Below are positions 7,754-14,841 of a stretch of DNA of 26,523 nucleotides, one piece after another. The stretch is from Actinomycetes bacterium (GTDB taxonomy: Bacteria; Actinomycetota; Actinomycetes; Actinomycetales; Cellulomonadaceae): the NCBI GenBank assembly GCA_021793115.1, contig JAJYTJ010000039.1, positions 1 through 26,523 of the forward strand, given 5' to 3'. The notes beneath the pieces were generated by a model. It had not been told where the DNA came from. It saw only the letters and a program-made list of their open reading frames with translations, and made no database searches. Positions within the stretch are counted from its first letter, which is position 1. Each line of letters starts with the position of its first letter. The position numbers were made by a program, and so were the translations under genes.

Positions 7754-8430
7754 GCGAGCTCGTCTCCTTCGACGATCAGGTCCACGAGCACGCCGGGAGT
7801 GACGACGTCCTCCGGCGTGATGGCTCCGGGTTCGACCAGATGCTCGGCTTCGGCGATCACGAGATCCGCGGCGGTGGCCATCACGGTGTTGAAGTTGCGG
7901 GTCGTGCCGCGATACCAGACGTTGCCCCGCCTGTCGATGGTCGAGCCGGCGATCAGAGCGACGTCCGCGCGGAGCGGCTTCTCGAGCAGGAACTGCCTGC
8001 CGTCCACCTCGATGACCGGCTTGCCGTCGGCGATCGGGGTGCCGAGGCCCGTGGGAGTGAGCACCCCGCCCAGGCCGGCTCCGCCGGCACGGATCCGCTC
8101 GGCGAGGGTGCCCTGCGGCACGAGCTCGACCTCCAGCTCGCCGGCGTTCATCTGGGCGGCGACCGCAGGATTGAGCCCCACGTGCGATGCGTAGAGCTTG
8201 CGCAGCCGGCGCTGCTCGACAAGCTTCGCGATCCCGTAGCCGGGCCGCGAGGTGTCGGTGGCGATCAGGGTGAGGTCGGTCAGCCCGGCGTCACACATCG
8301 CTGCGATCAGGCCGTGCGGGTTTCCGCACCCCATGAACCCGCCGATCATCACGGTCATGCCGGGCTGCACGTGGGCGACCGCGTCGGCCATCGAGACGAC
8401 CTTCGATCCGGCTTGCGCTACTGCTGGCAT
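7750..8430 (-). CDS. 3-oxoacid CoA-transferase, alpha subunit
   Basis: A 226-aa alpha subunit (ScoA/AtoD/PcaI type). The CoA-transferase family I signature VMIGGFMGCGNPHGLI is at residues 30-45. ATG 8430 is chosen over the longer upstream frame because GAAGGA sits seven bases before it. It starts 11 nt after the thiolase stop and overlaps the beta-subunit gene by 4 bp. Together the two subunits form the active enzyme. The pairing with an acetyl-CoA acetyltransferase is the arrangement used for acetoacetyl-CoA formation and cleavage. Confidence 0.93.
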   Translation of the reverse strand: MPAVAQAGSKVVSMADAVAHVQPGMTVMIGGFMGCGNPHGLIAAMCDAGLTDLTLIATDTSRPGYGIAKLVEQRRLRKLYASHVGLNPAVAAQMNAGELEVELVPQGTLAERIRAGGAGLGGVLTPTGLGTPIADGKPVIEVDGRQFLLEKPLRADVALIAGSTIDRRGNVWYRGTTRNFNTVMATAADLVIAEAEHLVEPGAITPEDVVTPGVLVDLIVEGDELA

Positions 8431-8441
8431 CGTACGGTCCT

Positions 8442-9629
8442 TCACGTCTCGAGCAGCAGGGCGTCGCCCTGGCCCGTCCCGCCGCACAGGGCTGCCACCG
8501 CGCGGCCGCCACCTCGACGGTGAAGCTCGTGGGCGAGGTGCACCACCAGGCGCGCCCCGGACTGGCCGATGGGGTGACCCAGGGCGATGGCCCCCCCGTG
8601 CACGTTGACCTTCTCCAGCGGTACGGCGAGCTGCCGCACCGCGTGCACGGCGACGGCGGCGAACGCCTCGTTGATCTCGAGCAGGTCCAGGTCCGCGACC
8701 GTCCAGCCCTGCTTGTCCAGGGCTGCCAGGATCGCGTTGCCGGGCTGCGGAGCCAGGGCCGGGGACGGCCCGGCTACCTGAGCCGCCGCCCGGAGCGTCG
8801 CAAGCACCGTCCAGCCCTCGGCGTCGGCCCGCCCACGCGTGGTGAGCACCACGGCCGCACCGCCGTCGTTGATCGTGGAGGCGTTGCCCGCGGTGATCGA
8901 GCCGTCAGGGCGGAACGCCGGACGCAAGGCTGCGAGAGTTGCAGCCGTCGTCTCGGGGCGGATGCCCTCGTCGCGCTCCACCACCGTCTCGCCCTTGCGC
9001 TGGGGCACGGTGACCGGCACGACCTCCGCGGTGAAGGCCCCGTCTTCCCAGGCCTGCGCCGCGAGTCGGTGGGAACGCTCGGCGATCTCGTCCTGCTCCG
9101 CGCGGGTCGCCGGGTAGTCCGCGATCCGGGTGTCGGTGTCCAGGCCCATCGCCTCGTGCGACCACGCATCCGACAACCCGTCGTTGGCCATCGAGTCGAC
9201 GACGGTGACGCTGCCGAAGCCGTAGCCGAACCGGGAGCCGGTCAGCAGGTGCGGGGCGTTGGTCATCGACTCCATGCCGCCGGCCACCACCACCGCGGCG
9301 TCCCCCGCTCGGATCATCCGAGCGCCGTCGATGATCGCCGCCAGGCCGGACAGGCAGACCTTGCTGACGGTGCTCGCCGGCACGTCCCAGCCCAGTCCCG
9401 CCGCCACCGCGGCCTGCCGGGCCGGGCACTGCCCGAGCCCGGCCTGCAGCACTTGGCCCATGACCACGTGCTCCACCGCGAGAGGCGGCACTCCCCCGCG
9501 CTCCACCGCCGCCGCGATCGCGAGCGCGCCGAGCTGGACCGCCGGCACCGTGGCCAGTCCGCCCTTGAGGCGCCCGTTCGGCGTGCGGGCTGCTCCGACC
9601 ACGACGACGTCGCTGGATGCTTCGGACAT
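8442..9629 (-). CDS. Acetyl-CoA C-acetyltransferase (thiolase)
   Basis: A 395-aa thiolase with both catalytic cysteines: Cys92 in SKVCLSGL (acyl acceptor) and Cys382 in ALCGGTGQGDA (base). It also has the NEAFA block and His352 in GGAIALGHPIGQSGAR. The residue after the CGG motif is Thr rather than the common Gly. The start is ATG 9629 with AGGAG upstream. It condenses or cleaves 3-oxoacyl-CoA, most likely acetoacetyl-CoA or 3-oxoadipyl-CoA. It heads the thiolase/CoA-transferase gene group and is separated from the upstream EthD-like gene by 92 nt containing two hairpins. Confidence 0.93.
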   Translation of the reverse strand: MSEASSDVVVVGAARTPNGRLKGGLATVPAVQLGALAIAAAVERGGVPPLAVEHVVMGQVLQAGLGQCPARQAAVAAGLGWDVPASTVSKVCLSGLAAIIDGARMIRAGDAAVVVAGGMESMTNAPHLLTGSRFGYGFGSVTVVDSMANDGLSDAWSHEAMGLDTDTRIADYPATRAEQDEIAERSHRLAAQAWEDGAFTAEVVPVTVPQRKGETVVERDEGIRPETTAATLAALRPAFRPDGSITAGNASTINDGGAAVVLTTRGRADAEGWTVLATLRAAAQVAGPSPALAPQPGNAILAALDKQGWTVADLDLLEINEAFAAVAVHAVRQLAVPLEKVNVHGGAIALGHPIGQSGARLVVHLAHELHRRGGGRAVAALCGGTGQGDALLLET

Positions 9630-9652
9630 CAGAGCTCCTGGTGCTGGGCGCG

Positions 9653-9681
9653 GGCCGGGCGCGAGGAAGTCGCGCCCGGCC
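9653..9681 (-). terminator. 12-bp GC-rich hairpin upstream of the thiolase
   Basis: GGCCGGGCGCGA (9653-9664) and TCGCGCCCGGCC (9670-9681) are perfect reverse complements with a 5-nt loop. The structure lies between the EthD-like gene (stop at 9722) and the thiolase start (9629), with no T-tract. It could be a terminator or attenuator reducing read-through into the thiolase/CoA-transferase genes, or an mRNA-stabilising element at a processing site. Confidence 0.65.
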
Positions 9682-9698
9682 GGACGGTCTCGGGTTCG

Positions 9699-9720
9699 AG
9701 GCGTTGGAAGGGAGACGCCT
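9699..9720 (-). repeat. Second intercistronic hairpin
   Basis: AGGCGT (9699-9704) and ACGCCT (9715-9720) form a 6-bp stem with a 10-nt loop directly after the stop codon of the EthD-like gene. It is weaker than the neighbouring 12-bp hairpin and may act with it. Confidence 0.4.
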
Positions 9721-9721
9721 G

Positions 9722-10078
9722 CTACGGCATCCGGGAACTCATGACGTCGTACCGCGCTGCCCACACAACGTCGTACGGGCGTTCGTCCCGTCCCGCCGCC
9801 TTGTCCTTTCCGGCGGCGGCGCGTTCCTCACCGTTCATCCACGCGTCGAAGCGGTCGTGGGTCTCGAACTCGTAGATGGTCTGGTACGTGGGGCAGGTCA
9901 TCGCTCCGGGAGCGGCGTCGTACGTCTCCGTCGCCAGCCGGTAGCGGGTGACCCTGGCGACCTGACCGCCCTCGAGAAGCATGGGGACGTGGACCTCGTC
10001 ATACCACCTGTTGAAGCGGTCTTCGTCCTCCGGACGGCATTGCAGCCCGACGGTCCAGATCACGGGTGAATCGGTCAT
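9722..10078 (-). CDS. EthD-like / dimeric alpha-beta-barrel small protein
   Basis: A 118-aa protein with the conserved Dabb/EthD-like pattern FNRWYDEVHVPMLLEGGQVARVTRYRLA, followed by TYQTIYEFET and a Trp-Met turn. Such proteins form ferredoxin-like dimers and occur in catabolic or polyketide clusters as small isomerases, cyclases, decarboxylases or helper proteins. The start ATG 10078 overlaps the stop of the SnoaL-like gene by 4 bp (ATGA), so the two are translationally coupled. It is the last gene of the thiolase/DUF35 operon. The function is not assignable. Confidence 0.75.
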   Translation of the reverse strand: MTDSPVIWTVGLQCRPEDEDRFNRWYDEVHVPMLLEGGQVARVTRYRLATETYDAAPGAMTCPTYQTIYEFETHDRFDAWMNGEERAAAGKDKAAGRDERPYDVVWAARYDVMSSRMP

Positions 10079-10614
10079 CGCTGCGATGCCTGCTCTGCCG
10101 AGATGACCTTCAGGAACCGCACGGTCCCTTCTTCGCGGTGCTTGCGCAGCACGAAGTTCGTCATGACCGGGTGCTGCTCGTAGGCGGGCTCGGGTACGAG
10201 CGGGTTGCCGCTGGACTGGATCAGGCGGCAGGTGCGTCGGCTGATGCGCCAGCCACGATCGGTGCGGACCAGCTCGTCGTCGTACCAGCCACGCCCGATC
10301 CAGTCCGAACCGCCCGGTGCCGCATGGCGCACGAGCAGCGAGTCGCCGTAGGTGAACGCGTTCGCGGTGTCGCCGTCCACGTGCACCACGTGGCCCATCA
10401 TCGTGTGCATGTGGTTGTCGAGGGTCTCGTGGAAGTCCTTGAAGGCGAACTTGACCTTGGCCAGCGACGTCCACACGGCCCCGGCGGGGCCGAAGTCTGC
10501 CTGCACGTCCTCCGTGAAGACCTCGTCCATCAGGTCCCATGCGTGGGCGTCCAGCGCGAGGCCGTAGAGGTTGATGACCTGGATGATCTCCACCTTGTCC
10601 TCGGTGATGCTCAT
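10075..10614 (-). CDS. SnoaL-like (NTF2-fold) protein
   Basis: A 179-aa protein of the SnoaL_4 type. It has an N-terminal helix pair (IIQVINLYGLALDAHAWDLMDEVFTEDVQADF), the TMMGHVVHVDGDTANAFTYGDSLLVR strand region, and GRGWYDDELVRTDRGWRISRRTCRL. These NTF2-fold proteins include cyclases, isomerases, dehydratases and the beta subunits of ring-hydroxylating oxygenases, but no oxygenase alpha subunit is present. AAGGA lies eight bases before ATG 10614. It is 22 nt downstream of VOC1 and coupled to the EthD-like gene. The role is probably an isomerisation or dehydration step in the pathway (inference). Confidence 0.82.
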   Translation of the reverse strand: MSITEDKVEIIQVINLYGLALDAHAWDLMDEVFTEDVQADFGPAGAVWTSLAKVKFAFKDFHETLDNHMHTMMGHVVHVDGDTANAFTYGDSLLVRHAAPGGSDWIGRGWYDDELVRTDRGWRISRRTCRLIQSSGNPLVPEPAYEQHPVMTNFVLRKHREEGTVRFLKVISAEQASQR

Positions 10615-10636
10615 CTCTGCGTTCCTTTCCGGTCGG

Positions 10637-11116
10637 TCAGGCTGCGGGTCGGTGCTCGATCAGCTCCAGGACGATTCCCAAGGGGTCCTTGAAGGTCAGG
10701 ATCCGCAGCGTCCCGCCCGTCGGCGCCTGGACCGACTGCGGTTCGCAGAGCATCTCGACGTCGCCGCGCTGCAACAGCTTCGCGTGGATCGCATCGGTGT
10801 CGTCCACGTCGAAGGCCATGCGGGTGATCCCCACGTGGTTCATCTGCTTGTAGGGGCCGTCCGCGGCGACCGTCCTTGGTGTGAGGAACTCGATCAGGTC
10901 GATCACGGTGGCATTCTCCGTGAGCTTTCCACACAGGTGATCGGCATGGATCTCGATCTCTTGCCCCGGGAAGCCGAGCACTGCTCCGTCCGCCTTCTCG
11001 TTCCGCAGGCTCCCGATGGACTGCAGCCCCAGCACGTCCCGATAGAAGCCAAGGGCTTCTTCGATGTCCGGGACCGTGATGCAGACGTGGAACAACCTGT
11101 TGATGTAGCGGTCCAT
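10637..11116 (-). CDS. VOC-superfamily (glyoxalase-fold) protein 1
   Basis: A 159-aa VOC protein with two beta-alpha-beta-beta-beta modules. All four usual metal ligands are visible: His10 (LFHVCITVPD), Glu76 (DLIEFLTP), His94 (MNHVGITRM) and Glu151 (IVLELIE). This resembles methylmalonyl-CoA epimerase and lactoylglutathione-lyase-like proteins. ATG 11116 is chosen over the frame opening at 11158 because it starts at the conserved first strand and AAGGA lies just upstream. It is a tandem paralogue of the next gene upstream. The chemistry is probably a metal-assisted epimerisation or isomerisation; the substrate is unknown. Confidence 0.85.
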   Translation of the reverse strand: MDRYINRLFHVCITVPDIEEALGFYRDVLGLQSIGSLRNEKADGAVLGFPGQEIEIHADHLCGKLTENATVIDLIEFLTPRTVAADGPYKQMNHVGITRMAFDVDDTDAIHAKLLQRGDVEMLCEPQSVQAPTGGTLRILTFKDPLGIVLELIEHRPAA

Positions 11117-11171
11117 GATGTCCTTAATCGCAGCTGCAAGAATGCGGAATGTCAGCACGGTACGAGCCGGG

Positions 11172-11663
11172 CTAGTCCCTGGGGGGTTCTGTCATGGTGA
11201 TGAAGACGCCGTACGGGTCCGTGAAGCTGAACCATCTGGTGGTCAGCGTCAGGCCTCGTTCACGGATGACGATGTCCTTGGGTGCGCAGACGATCTGCAC
11301 CCCGGGATGCGCCGCGACCTTCTCGAACGCAGAGCTCACGCTGTCGACCAGCAGGGCCAGGCGGGTGATCCCCACGTGGTTCATCTGCCTGTAGGGGCCG
11401 TGCGCGACGACGGTCTCGGGGTTGGTGAACTCCACCAGGTTGATCTCCGTGGCGCCGTCACCCTGCCCGCCCGGCACGAGGATGTGATGGGCGTACAGAC
11501 CGATCTCGTCCTGGTCGAAGCCCAACAAGCTGCCGTCTGCCTCGTCGGTACGGGTTTCGAAGACGGACACGAATCCGAGGACGTCGCGGTAGAACTTCAG
11601 GGCCTGATCCAGGTCCGGGACGGTGATGCAGACGTGCAGGAACTTCTTGACCAGTGCCTCCAT
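11172..11663 (-). CDS. VOC-superfamily (glyoxalase-fold) protein 2
   Basis: A 163-aa tandem paralogue of VOC1. Shared blocks include HVCITVPD, FYRDVLG, GPY(K/R)QMNHVGITR and the DP-x-G turn. His10, Glu78 and His96 are kept, but the final ligand position (Glu151 in VOC1) is Thr156 in YGVFITMTE; Glu159 three residues later might substitute. It starts 4 nt after the DUF35 gene stop, so the two are coupled, and it precedes VOC1 by 55 nt. The two proteins may form a heteromer or act on successive intermediates. The substrate is unknown. Confidence 0.85.
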   Translation of the reverse strand: MEALVKKFLHVCITVPDLDQALKFYRDVLGFVSVFETRTDEADGSLLGFDQDEIGLYAHHILVPGGQGDGATEINLVEFTNPETVVAHGPYRQMNHVGITRLALLVDSVSSAFEKVAAHPGVQIVCAPKDIVIRERGLTLTTRWFSFTDPYGVFITMTEPPRD

Positions 11664-11667
11664 CGCC

Positions 11668-12102
11668 CTATGCGCCGATCCTGAAGCCGACCGACTTGAA
11701 GCCCCCGTCGAGCTCGATGAACTGAACCCTGGCGGTGACCGGCAGACGCCCGGTCACCTCTGCGAGGTTGTCCTCGGAGACTCCGTACAGCGCGGCGTGG
11801 AACTGATGGGTCCCGCGTTCGAAGCGTCCGACGCTGATGCAGTAGGGCTCCTTGTTCACGAAGTACTCGTTGGCCTTGCGGAACGTGTAGTCGCCGCCGA
11901 CCGTCGAGTCCTCGAACCGGATCTCGTCGATGATCGCCTCGTCGCCCATCTCGATCCAGTCCACGTGATAGCTCCCGCAGGCCTGACACGTGGGAAGGGG
12001 CGGCCACGCGACGTCTCCGCAGTTCTCGCACTTCATCCCGAGAACCTTGCCGTCCTCGATTCCGTCGTAGTACGTCTTCAGGATCGGACGCAGCTCGTAC
12101 AT
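11668..12102 (-). CDS. DUF35 zinc-ribbon/OB-fold partner protein of the thiolase
   Basis: A 144-aa protein with an N-terminal rubredoxin-like zinc ribbon (Cys25, Cys28, Cys39, Cys42 in CENC and CQAC) followed by an OB fold. DUF35 proteins form obligate complexes with thiolase-superfamily enzymes, such as BbsA with BbsB in benzylsuccinate degradation and the Ltp2 steroid aldolase partner. Here the gene lies 22 nt downstream of a thiolase-like gene, so the same pairing is very likely. It has a normal ribosome-binding site (GAAGG) and start ATG 12102. Confidence 0.92.
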   Translation of the reverse strand: MYELRPILKTYYDGIEDGKVLGMKCENCGDVAWPPLPTCQACGSYHVDWIEMGDEAIIDEIRFEDSTVGGDYTFRKANEYFVNKEPYCISVGRFERGTHQFHAALYGVSEDNLAEVTGRLPVTARVQFIELDGGFKSVGFRIGA

Positions 12103-12124
12103 GTCGTCGCCTTCGCTCTCTCGC

Positions 12125-13399
12125 TCAGTCTTCGGTCTCGAGGACGATGCCCACGGTGGTGTGCCCGCCGCCCATTCCGCGGACCAGGGCCCGGTGCACC
12201 TTCTTGGTGACCTGGCAGTCGCCGGCCTCGCCGCGCATCTGCAGGACCGCCTCGCTGATCATGTTGATGCCCGCCACTCCGAAGGCGTGCCCGAAGCTGA
12301 GGTCGCCGCCATGGGGGTTGATCGGCCGCACGCCGTCGAAGCACGTGCTCCCGTCGAGCTCGTACTGGTATCCCTTGCCCTCCGGCAGGTAGCCGAAGAC
12401 CTCGGCGCTGTCCAGCTGCTCACCGGACGTCATCACCGTGGTGATGAGGAGGTCGAACTCGTCCGGCTCGCCGCCAGGCCCGTAGAGGGCGTCACGCACG
12501 TCGACGTTCATCTGGTGGAAGCAGAACGGGTACCGCTGCGTGTTCGACGAGCTCGCGTAGTCCACGACCTCGATCGGCTTGTCCGTGAACTTCTTGGCGA
12601 TCTCGGACGAGCAGACGATGACGGCGCCGGCCGCGACGTTGTGCACGAGGCTGCCGCTCTTGCGGATGTACTGCGTGATCTTCGGGTTGTGCTCCGAACG
12701 CAGGTACTCCATCACGTCGTCATACCCGCGGCTCTTGGCGATCTCGGTGTACTCGGTGCGCTCGCAGGCCCTGGGGTTGCGCGAGGCATTGCGCCGCAGG
12801 TTGACCGCCATCGCGTTGTACGTGTCGTCCAGCGTCTCTTCCGAGATGCCGTACTCCTTCATGTAGAACTTGCCCTGCTCCTCGGTGAGCAGGTTGTCGC
12901 TCACGCCGTCGAAGCGGTAGTAGGTGGTGTCGAACAGCGCGCGCCCCGGCGACCAGTAGCCGTCGTACTCGTTGATCGGCTGCTTCATGTACGCGGGCTT
13001 GTTGCGCGCGTTGAAATGCTTCGGGGTCTCGACGCCGGCGCACAGCACGATGTCGTACTTCCCGGACGCGACGGCGTTGCACGCCTCGGTGAACGCGATG
13101 TAGCCGCTCGCACACGCCTGTTCGATGTGCATGATCGGCTTGCCTGCGAGTCCCGCCCACTCCTCCAGCGTGCCCACCATCGCGAGCACGTTGCCGGCCG
13201 TCACGAAGTTCGCCATCTGCGAGTAGACGACCTTGTCGATGTCCTGCGGCCTCACGCCGGCGTCGTCCATCGCCTGGTGGCAGACGTAGGCCCAGAGCTC
13301 ATAGATGGACAGCCCCTCATAGGCGGGGTCGTCGAAGTACCGCTGGGGCAGGGAGCTCGTGCCGATGATCGAGACGGGACGAGCGAGCTTGCTTGCCAT
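12125..13399 (-). CDS. Thiolase-superfamily protein (SCPx/Ltp/BbsB-like), DUF35-partnered
   Basis: A 424-aa thiolase-fold protein. The nucleophile-type Cys96 is in HIEQACASGY, and a His block is present (NPHGG then SFGHAFG, His371). The C-terminal motif reads RGMGGGHTTVGIVLE, without the catalytic cysteine of classical thiolases at that place. It first opens the DUF35-VOC-VOC-SnoaL-EthD operon. Family options are thiolytic cleavage of a branched or aryl 3-oxoacyl-CoA (BbsAB-like) or retro-aldol cleavage (Ltp2-like); retention of Cys96 favours the first. ATG 13399 follows a purine-rich AAGAAGAA region. Upstream is a 490-nt gene-free gap. Confidence 0.88.
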   Translation of the reverse strand: MASKLARPVSIIGTSSLPQRYFDDPAYEGLSIYELWAYVCHQAMDDAGVRPQDIDKVVYSQMANFVTAGNVLAMVGTLEEWAGLAGKPIMHIEQACASGYIAFTEACNAVASGKYDIVLCAGVETPKHFNARNKPAYMKQPINEYDGYWSPGRALFDTTYYRFDGVSDNLLTEEQGKFYMKEYGISEETLDDTYNAMAVNLRRNASRNPRACERTEYTEIAKSRGYDDVMEYLRSEHNPKITQYIRKSGSLVHNVAAGAVIVCSSEIAKKFTDKPIEVVDYASSSNTQRYPFCFHQMNVDVRDALYGPGGEPDEFDLLITTVMTSGEQLDSAEVFGYLPEGKGYQYELDGSTCFDGVRPINPHGGDLSFGHAFGVAGINMISEAVLQMRGEAGDCQVTKKVHRALVRGMGGGHTTVGIVLETED

Positions 13400-13889
13400 G
13401 ATGGGTTCTTCTTTCTTCGAGTACCGCCGGCGCGATCGGCAGGTCGTCGAGCGCGAACGTGGTTCCACCGGGGCATGACGGCCGCGGCCATTCGCTTCGG
13501 CGCGTGCACCGCCAGTGCGCCAGATACCTGCCCGCGGCGACCTCTGATCCAAGGCCGTCGTCAACCCCGCCCGCGGTTTCACTAATTGTCAGGCGTCTCG
13601 TCTCGTCTTCTCTGCAGCCACGGTCGAGCCCTTTATAGAACGGCGTCGGTGCCGTCCGGCGGAGCCCACTGTAGCCACGTCACGACGGGGCAAGGTGCGC
13701 GTCGCCGGGTTCGACGAAGTGCAATTTCGTATGTCCGCGCCGGAGACTATTCGGCCCGCGCATACGTCGAGGTTGATTGGCCCAGAACGGGCGATGGCCG
13801 CACCGCAGCGGTACCGCCCCGGACGGCCGCAAGCGGCGAGGACGCCGTCCCGCCGCGACGAACCCAGCGGCCGTCCGGCCGAGCGAGCC
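13400..13889. other. Gene-free leader/regulatory gap upstream of the thiolase-DUF35 operon
   Basis: No coding region is supported in this 490-nt stretch. It separates two minus-strand units, the LysR gene that ends at 13890 and the thiolase that starts at 13399, so it must hold the operon promoter. On the minus strand a TATAAA lies at 13637-13632, without a matching -35. An inverted repeat, CGTATG at 13728-13733 and CATACG at 13761-13766, is a possible regulator site. Both assignments are weak. Confidence 0.4.
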
Positions 13890-14759
13890 CTACCGACCGC
13901 CGGACCGCGTCTGGCCCACCCGGAGGAGTTCGCGCACCGTGGCCGGGGGCTCGCCTCGGCGGATCGCGGTGACGACGCCGAGCTCGGCGGCCGTCTCGAG
14001 GGGACGGTAGGAGACCCCAGGCATGGCCACGGCCTCCAGCACGCCGGGGACCACCGCGACGCCGACGCCGGCGGACACGAGCGCCAGGACGCCCAACGTG
14101 CTCGACGCCGTGCGCAGCCGCTCGCGGGCGACGTCGGCCAGGAGATCCAGCGCCCACTCGTCGTGCCCGGTGGCGAAGGCGACCAACGGCTCGTCGATCA
14201 GGTCGTCGAGCCGCACCGAGGCTCGTGCGGCGAGCGGATGGTCGGCCGGGAGGGCGACGATCGGGTGGACGACCGCCCGTGTCGCCGTGGTGAGGTCGGT
14301 CCCGTTCCCAAGGTCCGGCGCGTAGGCGACGTCGATCCCGCCGGTCCGGAGCATCTCGGCCAGTGCCAGCGGCGCGGACTCCACGAGTTCGACCTCGACG
14401 TGAGGATGGAGGCGCCGGAACGCCTGAAGATCGGCTCCGAGCAGCCCGCTCAGTGCCGCGACCCCGGAGAACCCGATCCGGAGCGAGCCGACTTCCCCGG
14501 CGGTGGACGCGCGAACCACACGGAGAGCGTGATCCGCTTGAGCGATGATTCGACGGCCCTCCGGAAGCAGGAGCCGACCAGCCTCGGTCAGCTCGACGCG
14601 ACGGCTTGTTCGCACGAGGAGCGGTCCGCCGACCTCCCGTTCGAGTGCGCGGATCTGCTCGCTGAGGGTGGACTGGCTGATGAAGAGGCGTGCCGCCGCA
14701 CGTCCGAAGTTCTGCTCGTCAGCGACGGTGACGAAGTACCGGAGGTGCCGAAGCTCCAT
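13890..14759 (-). CDS. LysR-family transcriptional regulator
   Basis: A 289-aa LysR regulator. The HTH reads MELRHLRYFVTVADEQNFGRAAARLFISQSTLSEQIRALEREVGGPLLVR, and the effector domain is CynR/BenM-like (VGSLRIGFSG, LPADHPLA, LVSAGVGVAVVPG). ATG 14759 is preferred over the adjacent ATG 14762 because GAGGTG is then better spaced. It is divergent from the SnoaL-like/amidohydrolase operon across an 82-nt gap with LysR-type boxes, so it most likely activates that operon. It could also influence the thiolase operon downstream on its own strand. Confidence 0.93.
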   Translation of the reverse strand: MELRHLRYFVTVADEQNFGRAAARLFISQSTLSEQIRALEREVGGPLLVRTSRRVELTEAGRLLLPEGRRIIAQADHALRVVRASTAGEVGSLRIGFSGVAALSGLLGADLQAFRRLHPHVEVELVESAPLALAEMLRTGGIDVAYAPDLGNGTDLTTATRAVVHPIVALPADHPLAARASVRLDDLIDEPLVAFATGHDEWALDLLADVARERLRTASSTLGVLALVSAGVGVAVVPGVLEAVAMPGVSYRPLETAAELGVVTAIRRGEPPATVRELLRVGQTRSGGR

Positions 14760-14770
14760 CATTCACCTCG

Positions 14771-14821
14771 ATCGTTGGCGGCGATGGATCGATCGTATCA
14801 ATCGACTGGACCGATCGATCC
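14771..14821. promoter_or_regulatory. LysR-type boxes between divergent lysR and SnoaL/amidohydrolase genes
   Basis: ATCG-N7-CGAT at 14771-14785 satisfies the LysR motif T-N11-A (and ATC-N9-GAT). Immediately after it, GGATCGATCG (14786-14795) and CGATCGATCC (14812-14821) form a perfect 10-bp inverted repeat with a 16-nt spacer. The sites fill most of the intergenic gap, as expected for the recognition and activation sites of the adjacent regulator. Confidence 0.7.
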
Positions 14822-14841
14822 CTGATCCCGATCCTGGATCC

